DNA from: an uncultured Veillonella sp.
Lineage (GTDB): Bacteria; Bacillota; Negativicutes; Veillonellales; Veillonellaceae
Direction: 5' to 3'
Assembly (NCBI RefSeq): GCF_934190855.1
Contig: NZ_CAKPTN010000043.1
Location: 1 to 12,039 of the forward strand
DNA length: 12,039 bases
The notes under the pieces were generated by a model that saw nothing but the letters and a program-made list of their open reading frames with translations, was not told the DNA's origin and searched no databases. A program made the position numbers and the translations under genes. Positions 8,109-12,039 of the stretch are shown here, piece by piece (positions within the stretch are counted from its first letter, which is position 1; the number at the start of each line of letters is the position of its first letter).

Positions 8109-8965
8109 ATGAGTAAGACAGTAGGTATTATTGGCTTAGGTTTATTAGGTGGTTCACTGGCAAAGGCTTTGAAGGCGTATACCGACTATGAGGTGGTGGG
8201 CTATGCTCGACGCCAAGAGGTTTGTGATGCTGCCATTCAGGATGGTGTGGTGAAAGCTGCTTGGACAGAGGTAGAACCATTGATTGAAAATGCAGATATC
8301 GTTGTGTTCTCCTTACCGCCAGATACAAATGCCCGACTCTTTATTGAGACGGCACATTTATTTAGGCGAAGGAAAACTTTGTTCGTGCTGTGTATGAGTC
8401 AATTCCTAAGGGGACGATTTTTGTATCTGTCCATCCTATGGCAGGCTCAGAAAAAGGTGGTTACGAAGTATCTCATAAAAACCTTTTTAAAGGTATGGGC
8501 TGGATCGTCCTAGAGGATAAGGCCTCTGAAGTATATAGTGAAGAGGTGGCTCAAGAGCTGGCTGAGATGGGCCGCGCCGTAGGTTCTCGTATTGAGTTCG
8601 TCGACATTTACGCCCACGATGCGTATCTTGCCATGGTCAGTCATATGCCTCATTTATTGGCGGCCATTTTGACGCAAGTTTCAGGTGGCGATGAATTAGG
8701 CGAATTACGTATGCGATTATCTGCTGGTGGCTTCCGAGATTGCACACGCGTAGCCGGCGGCTTGCCGTCTATGTGGCGTGAAATCATCTACGGAAATCGC
8801 CACAATGTCATTGAAGGTCTTACTCGTATTGAAGCTGAAATCCAACGTGTAAAAGAGGTGCTTTCACAAGAGGATGAAGGTCAAGCATTGGAATCCTATT
8901 TAGAACGCAGTCGTGATGTTCGCAGTAAGTTGCCGTATTTAACGGGACAAATTAAAGATAACTAA
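8109..8965 (+). pseudogene. tyrA: Prephenate dehydrogenase, disrupted by an internal frame-shifting deletion
   Basis: TyrA converts prephenate to 4-hydroxyphenylpyruvate with NAD+ in tyrosine synthesis. The first part (8109 to about 8363) has the NAD-binding GIIGLGLLGG at residues 6-15 and continues in frame to LFIETAHLF. The protein then leaves the family and runs out of frame to a stop at 8513. The family sequence resumes in another frame from about 8369 (KENFVRAVYESIPKG, HPMAGSEKGG, SHMPH, AGGFRDCTR) to the stop at 8963-8965. Only 5 bases (8364-8368) stand where intact relatives have about 12 residues including a TDxxSxK motif, so about 31 nt seem to be missing, not a single base. An internal GTG at 8390 could start the second part, but without the NAD-binding domain. 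Upstream, AGG at 8101-8103 is a weak ribosome site. No clear promoter is seen in 8006-8108. Confidence 0.85.
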
Positions 8966-9035
8966 CATAATAAAGAATTGTTAACATAATCAAGGTTATG
9001 TAGCTGAAGTGACATTGTTCATGTTCTAAAATGTG

Positions 9036-9089
9036 TATACTAATATTCTAAAAATATACTAATATTCTAAAATTACTAATATTCAAAAA
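9036..9089 (+). repeat. Three AT-rich tandem repeats upstream of the cobT-like pair
   Basis: Units near 9036-9054, 9055-9073 and 9074-9089 share (TA)TACTAATATTC(T)AAAA; the first two are nearly identical 19-bp units and the third is shorter. Units one and two each contain the -10-like TATACT. The rest of the 159-base gap holds a weak ACATAA/TTATGT hairpin (8984-9001) and a repeated TAACATAAT, but no recognisable terminator or cobalamin riboswitch. Confidence 0.8.
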
Positions 9090-9124
9090 GTAAACCGATA
9101 TATTATTTAGTTAAGGGAGATAGT

Positions 9125-10162
9125 ATGAGTTTGTTACAAGAAACTTGTGGCGCTATTGTAGGTCGCAACCAAGAGATTGAACAACATATAATCGATAGCT
9201 GGAATACAGCATCACCCATAGAGCAATATGGTCGACTCGTAAATGTAGTGGCCCAATATGGTTCTGCTACGAATCAAGAGACTTTGACTATACCTAAGCC
9301 ATGCATGATTATCGCTAGTGCAGATCACGGTGTGGCGGATATGGGGGTTAGTGCGTATCCAAAGGAAACGACCGTTGGCATGACACAAAACTACCTAATC
9401 CCTAAAGGGGCTGGTGCCAATTCCTTAGCTAATTACTGTGGTGCTCAAATGGAAGTTATTGATATGGGCATTGATGCGGATATGAGTTGGGTACCGGGGT
9501 TACGCAGTCATAAACTTGGTATGGGCACGAAAAACTTTGTGGACGAGCCTGCCATGACACGTGAACAAGCGATTGAAGGTATCGAAACAGGTATCCGTCT
9601 CGTAAAAGAAAAAATCGACGAAGGCTTCAACGTATTTTTAGTAGGCGAAATGGGTATTTCCAATACGACCGCTAGTGCCCTTATGACCGCTAAGTTTGCG
9701 GGCCTTACAGCAGAAGAGGCAACAGGGCGGGGCACTAACATTTCCGACGAACGCCTCAAATTAAAGCAACGCATTGTTCATGATGTACTAGAAAAATATA
9801 AGGATATTCCAAAAGACGATGCTATTGGGATTTTATCCGCTGTAGGCGGTTTTGAATTTGCTTGTATCGTTGGCGTTATTTTAGGTGCGGCCGCTAATAA
9901 TGGATTAGTTATCATAGATGGATTTAATACATCGGCTTGTGCATTAGTTGCTAAAACCTTAGTGCCAGAAGTCATGGATTATGTGATGGCATCTCATTTG
10001 TCGGCCGAAAAGGCAGCGAAGTCCTCTTTAGAAAATCTAGGCTTAGAAGCATATGTAGATTTGGGACTTTGTCTAGGCGAGGCCTCTGGTAGTTCGGTTC
10101 AAATGGGCATGCTAGATCTTGCAGTTCATATGTATTTGGCCATAACAGGAGGTAAGGCATGA
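9125..10162 (+). CDS. cobT: Nicotinate-nucleotide phosphoribosyltransferase, CobT family (ArsA-like, catalytic subunit)
   Basis: CobT-family enzymes transfer ribose phosphate from nicotinate mononucleotide to a free base (or phenol), giving the alpha-ribotide that becomes the lower ligand of a cobamide. The 345-residue protein keeps the hallmark sites: SADHGV (65-70), the phosphate loop GEMGISNTT (174-182), and LGEASGSS with Glu319 at the place of the catalytic Glu317 of Salmonella CobT. GGGAGA at 9115-9120 serves as ribosome binding site. The downstream paralogue overlaps by ATGA, so the two are made together. A tandem CobT pair is the arrangement of ArsAB of Sporomusa ovata, another Negativicute, which activates phenol and p-cresol and where only ArsA is catalytic. 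By motif conservation this gene would be the ArsA equivalent. Substrate (phenolic or benzimidazole) is inferred, not proven. The name is unrelated to the arsenic pump genes. Confidence 0.88.
   Translation: MSLLQETCGAIVGRNQEIEQHIIDSWNTASPIEQYGRLVNVVAQYGSATNQETLTIPKPCMIIASADHGVADMGVSAYPKETTVGMTQNYLIPKGAGANSLANYCGAQMEVIDMGIDADMSWVPGLRSHKLGMGTKNFVDEPAMTREQAIEGIETGIRLVKEKIDEGFNVFLVGEMGISNTTASALMTAKFAGLTAEEATGRGTNISDERLKLKQRIVHDVLEKYKDIPKDDAIGILSAVGGFEFACIVGVILGAAANNGLVIIDGFNTSACALVAKTLVPEVMDYVMASHLSAEKAAKSSLENLGLEAYVDLGLCLGEASGSSVQMGMLDLAVHMYLAITGGKA
10147..10161 (+). promoter_or_regulatory. Ribosome binding site and coupled start of the second CobT-like gene
   Basis: AGGAGGT at 10147-10153 lies inside the end of the first CobT-like gene, 5 bases before ATG at 10159, which overlaps the upstream TGA as ATGA. 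This is a strong coupling signal and suits equal production of two subunits. Confidence 0.85.
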
Positions 10163-11262
10163 GAACTTTTACTATAGAACCATTGCACGTACCCTCCATG
10201 GAGGAGTGCCGGTTACGTATTGATAATTTAACAAAACCAATTTATAGTTTGGCTACGCTAGAGCTTATAGCAGAACGCTTTGCAGGTATTTTGGCAGATC
10301 CTAAACCAAATCATTTGCGTTATGGTGTGCTCATTGTAGCTGCAGATCACTTGGTAGATGGTCCTCAAAATAGTCAGCATGGTAGTGAAAGCTACGCAGT
10401 CATCAAACGTTTTAACGAAGGCAGAACGGCTACGCAAGGGGCGGCATTTAAATTAAATGCAGACGTACATGTTGTAAACGTAGGTCTTGAACAAGATACT
10501 AGTGATTTAGAATATATTGATCAACAAGTCATTCGCAAAGGCTCTCATTTCTTCGGTGTAGAACCTGTCATCTCTCAAGATGAACTAGAGTGCGCTATTG
10601 AGCTAGGTTTTACTTATGCTGATAAATTACACAACGATGGCTTACAAGTCGTAGCTATCGGCAATATAGGGGAAAGAGCGTTCCTTGATTCCCTCGTAAC
10701 GACTGCTACTATTACAGGCTGTGCCTATGATGATATTCTCGTTCATACCGAATGTGGCCCAACAGTAGAGCAAAGGGCTGCTCATATTCATTCCTTTGTA
10801 GATCGCTTTAACATTGCCGTTGATGATTGGTCTGCTTTGAGTGAAAGCGAGCGTCGTGATGCGGTATTACATTTGCTGCATGTTGCAGGTGGTCTAGATA
10901 TTGCATTCTTAACTGGCTTTATCTTAGGTGCTGCTAGTCATCGTATGGCTATCGTTTTTGATAATGCCGTAACAGGTGCTGCTGTATTGGCCGCTGTTAC
11001 TATTGAACCACTAGTTAAGGACTATGTATTCCCATCGGCTGCCTATGAGGAACCAATCCATAAGGAACAATGTCGATTCCTAGGTGTGAAACCATGCTTG
11101 CATTATAACTTACAAATCGATGAAGCCTTAGGTTCTACGATGGGGCTATCTATCATCGATGCATCTATGCATATGCTAAATGACATGAAAACATTCATCG
11201 AAGCCGAAGTAAGTGTGGCCGAAGATGGGGCAGGTAAAGGCCGACAAGCTGGTAAAAACTAG
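10159..11262 (+). CDS. Divergent CobT paralogue, probable non-catalytic partner (ArsB-like)
   Basis: A 367-residue member of the CobT family, clearly paralogous to its upstream neighbour. VAADHLVDG (60-68) aligns with SADHGVADM, and the C-terminal block DEALGSTMGLSIID aligns without gaps to GEASGSSVQMGMLD, keeping the Glu (322). The phosphate-binding loop has diverged: GNIGERAFL at 168-176 replaces GEMGISNTT, losing the Asn-Thr-Thr. The expected function is as the structural partner in an ArsAB-type heterodimer for phenolic lower-ligand activation. This agrees with the published view that only one subunit of ArsAB is active, but is inference here. It ends with a Gly/Lys-rich tail (about 350-367) absent from the neighbour. 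A different cobamide or nucleotide specificity as a homodimer cannot be excluded. Confidence 0.85.
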   Translation: MRTFTIEPLHVPSMEECRLRIDNLTKPIYSLATLELIAERFAGILADPKPNHLRYGVLIVAADHLVDGPQNSQHGSESYAVIKRFNEGRTATQGAAFKLNADVHVVNVGLEQDTSDLEYIDQQVIRKGSHFFGVEPVISQDELECAIELGFTYADKLHNDGLQVVAIGNIGERAFLDSLVTTATITGCAYDDILVHTECGPTVEQRAAHIHSFVDRFNIAVDDWSALSESERRDAVLHLLHVAGGLDIAFLTGFILGAASHRMAIVFDNAVTGAAVLAAVTIEPLVKDYVFPSAAYEEPIHKEQCRFLGVKPCLHYNLQIDEALGSTMGLSIIDASMHMLNDMKTFIEAEVSVAEDGAGKGRQAGKN

Positions 11263-11313
11263 ATTATTTACTAGTAAAATGAGCTTATAAGCTTGTAGAA
11301 ATTAAGTAAGAAA

Positions 11314-11349
11314 AATGAGGGATTATAGTATCCCTCATTCTTAATTTGA
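11314..11349 (+). terminator. Probable terminator of the CobT-like pair
   Basis: Perfect 10-bp stem AATGAGGGAT (11314-11323) and ATCCCTCATT (11330-11339) with a six-base loop, followed by the imperfect T-rich stretch CTTAATTTG. Two short palindromes lie between the gene and this hairpin: TTTACTAGTAAA (11267-11278) and AGCTTATAAGCT (11282-11293). I see no gene in 11263-11503. Confidence 0.6.
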
Positions 11350-11395
11350 TATCTCTGTAAAATCAAAAATTTGTAGGAATTTCATGGAAAAACCA

Positions 11396-11424
11396 TTGAC
11401 ACTATATGTGTAAATTGATATTAT
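11396..11424 (+). promoter_or_regulatory. tRNA operon promoter P1
   Basis: Consensus TTGACA at 11396-11401, 17-base spacer, TATTAT at 11419-11424 with TG at 11416-11417. The predicted start near 11431 leaves about 73 bases before the first tRNA, containing the second promoter. Confidence 0.8.
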
Positions 11425-11456
11425 TATAAGGCAGTCAGGACATTCTCAATTTGTTC

Positions 11457-11486
11457 TTGACGACAGATTGATAATTATGTTATATT
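11457..11486 (+). promoter_or_regulatory. tRNA operon promoter P2
   Basis: TTGACG at 11457-11462, 18-base spacer, TATATT at 11481-11486 with TG at 11478-11479. The start would be near 11493, some 11 bases before tRNA-Gly. A dyad GATAATTA (11470-11477)/TAATTATC (11486-11493) brackets the -10 box. Confidence 0.62.
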
Positions 11487-11503
11487 AATTATCGGTTCTG
11501 TAT

Positions 11504-11578
11504 GCGGGAATAGCTCAGCGGTAGAGCACCGCCTTGCCAAGGCGGGGGTCGCGAGTTCGAATCTCGTTTCCCGCTCCA
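11504..11578 (+). tRNA. tRNA-Gly (anticodon GCC)
   Basis: Acceptor arm GCGGGAA pairs with TTCCCGC; the D-arm contains TAGCTCAGCGGTAGAGC, the anticodon stem is CCGCC/GGCGG with GCC at 11536-11538, and the T-loop is GTTCGAAT. CCA is encoded (11576-11578). First of three tRNA genes in one unit; it reads GGC and GGT. Confidence 0.97.
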
Positions 11579-11585
11579 TAAACAT

Positions 11586-11661
11586 TCCTCGATAGCTCAG
11601 TCGGTAGAGCAATCGGCTGTTAACCGATCGGTCGTAGGTTCGAGTCCTACTCGAGGAGCCA
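11586..11661 (+). tRNA. tRNA-Asn (anticodon GTT)
   Basis: Acceptor TCCTCGA pairs with TCGAGGA, followed by discriminator G and encoded CCA (11659-11661). The anticodon loop CTGTTAA places GTT at 11619-11621; the D-arm TAGCTCAGTCGGTAGAGC and T-loop GTTCGAGT are canonical. Seven bases separate it from tRNA-Gly. Confidence 0.97.
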
Positions 11662-11665
11662 TTTT

Positions 11666-11741
11666 GACTCACTAGCTCAGTTGGCAGAGCACCTGACTTT
11701 TAATCAGGGTGTCCCGCGTTCGAGTCGCGGGTGAGTCACCA
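11666..11741 (+). tRNA. tRNA-Lys (anticodon TTT)
   Basis: Acceptor GACTCAC pairs with GTGAGTC, discriminator A, encoded CCA (11739-11741). The anticodon loop CTTTTAA gives TTT at 11699-11701; the T-arm CCCGC/GCGGG closes around GTTCGAGT. Four bases separate it from tRNA-Asn; it is the last gene before the terminator. Confidence 0.97.
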
Positions 11742-11745
11742 AATT

Positions 11746-11775
11746 AAAACTCACAAACTTCGGTTTGTGAGTTTT
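11746..11775 (+). terminator. Terminator of the tRNA operon
   Basis: Perfect 13-bp stem AAAACTCACAAAC (11746-11758), TTCG loop, GTTTGTGAGTTTT (11763-11775). The T run is only the four bases within the stem, then C and further pyrimidines. Confidence 0.9.
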
Positions 11776-11816
11776 CTATCTCTATTTATAGAGTATTTGG
11801 TTATGATTGCAAGTAT

Positions 11817-11888
11817 AAAATCTATGAAAAATAAATCGAAAAAATCTTTGAAAAAGAGGTTGACGATTTGGGATTAGATTGATATACT
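11817..11888 (+). promoter_or_regulatory. rRNA-type promoter with A-tract upstream region
   Basis: TTGACG at 11860-11865, 17-base spacer, TATACT at 11883-11888 with TG at 11880-11881. Immediately upstream are A runs centred near 11818, 11829, 11841 and 11853, about one helical turn apart, as in an UP element or curved DNA. The start is predicted near 11895. The following leader has no protein gene and a boxA-like element, so the likely transcript is a ribosomal RNA operon beginning just beyond the window. Confidence 0.82.
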
Positions 11889-11894
11889 ATACAA

Positions 11895-12039
11895 GTCGTT
11901 AGGGCTTTGAACTAACGTAACAGATCTTTGAAAACTGAACAATGATAGGTAATCAATCATATGATTGAACATATGCCAGAGTGCGGGTTTTGACAAAGTC
12001 AAAACCAACCATAATTCAAAGTTACTTAAATGTAACGAC
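11895..12039 (+). other. Probable rRNA operon leader (16S gene not reached)
   Basis: It contains four inverted repeats: CGTTAG/CTAACG (11897-11902, 11912-11917), the 16-bp palindrome TCAATCATATGATTGA (11953-11968), GGTTTTGAC/GTCAAAACC with an AAA loop (11986-12006), and GTTAC/GTAAC (12021-12036). No mature 16S 5' sequence (AGAGTTTGATC) is present before the window ends. Identification as 16S leader is inferred from the promoter and boxA. Confidence 0.65.
11923..11936 (+). promoter_or_regulatory. boxA-like antitermination element
   Basis: GATCTTTGAAAACT resembles the CTTTGAAAACT boxA form found in rRNA leaders and spacers of Firmicutes, where NusB/S10 and partners bind to prevent early termination. 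It lies about 30 bases after the predicted start. Confidence 0.65.

Noticed and set aside
8350..8400. Programmed ribosomal frameshift joining the two tyrA parts.
   Set aside because: No slippery heptamer is seen at the junction, the downstream frame has a TAG at 8363-8365, and about a dozen conserved residues are missing, so a simple slip would not rebuild the enzyme.
8984..9001. Terminator after tyrA at the ACATAA/TTATGT inverted repeat.
   Set aside because: The stem is only six A/T-rich pairs and there is no T run after it.
9125..11262. Arsenic-pump genes suggested by the names ArsA/ArsB.
   Set aside because: The proteins are CobT-family phosphoribosyltransferases with no ATPase or membrane-transporter features; the shared names are coincidental.
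11475..11672. 65-codon minus-strand open frame in the tRNA region.
   Set aside because: It is the reverse complement of the tRNA-Gly and tRNA-Asn genes; such translations are a known false positive.
11940..12039. 5' end of 16S rRNA inside the window.
   Set aside because: The conserved AGAGTTTGATC start is not found before base 12039; only leader sequence is present.

Overview
The window looks like chromosomal DNA from a low-GC, Gram-negative-type Firmicute of the class Negativicutes, most likely Veillonella or a close relative. This is recognition, not a database result. It rests on the gene set (shared ECF transporter module with truA, a two-gene 2-oxoacid:ferredoxin oxidoreductase, a tandem pair of divergent CobT homologues), AT-rich intergenic regions and AAGGAGG ribosome binding sites. 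All protein genes and RNA genes are on the plus strand.

Layout. (1) 1-3668: a compact operon ecfA1-ecfA2-ecfT-truA, with overlapping junctions at every step, closed by a strong intrinsic terminator. A 24-bp tandem repeat begins inside the last codons of truA. (2) 3729-6551: korA-korB from a good promoter, with korA probably starting at TTG, ended by a UUCG-loop terminator. (3) 6572-8005: a MATE-family exporter with its own extended -10 promoter; two 20-bp tandem repeats sit right at the predicted transcript start. (4) 8109-8965: prephenate dehydrogenase (tyrA), broken by an internal deletion of roughly 31 nt that shifts the frame and removes a conserved active-site segment. (5) 9125-11262: two translationally coupled CobT-family genes resembling the ArsAB heterodimer that attaches phenolic lower ligands to cobamides. 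(6) 11396-11775: tandem promoters, tRNA-Gly(GCC), tRNA-Asn(GTT), tRNA-Lys(TTT) and a terminator. (7) 11817-12039: an rRNA-type promoter with an A-tract upstream region, then a leader with a boxA-like element. The 16S gene itself is not reached.

How the parts may fit together (inference): the ECF module energises vitamin and metal uptake with S-components encoded elsewhere. KorAB links 2-oxoacids, acyl-CoA and ferredoxin. The CobT-like pair supplies the lower ligand of a cobamide, the cofactor of methylmalonyl-CoA mutase in propionate-forming Negativicutes.

No mobile element, CRISPR array or obvious new defence system is visible. The items most worth following up are the ArsAB-like pair, the deleted tyrA and the three independent short tandem duplications in intergenic DNA.
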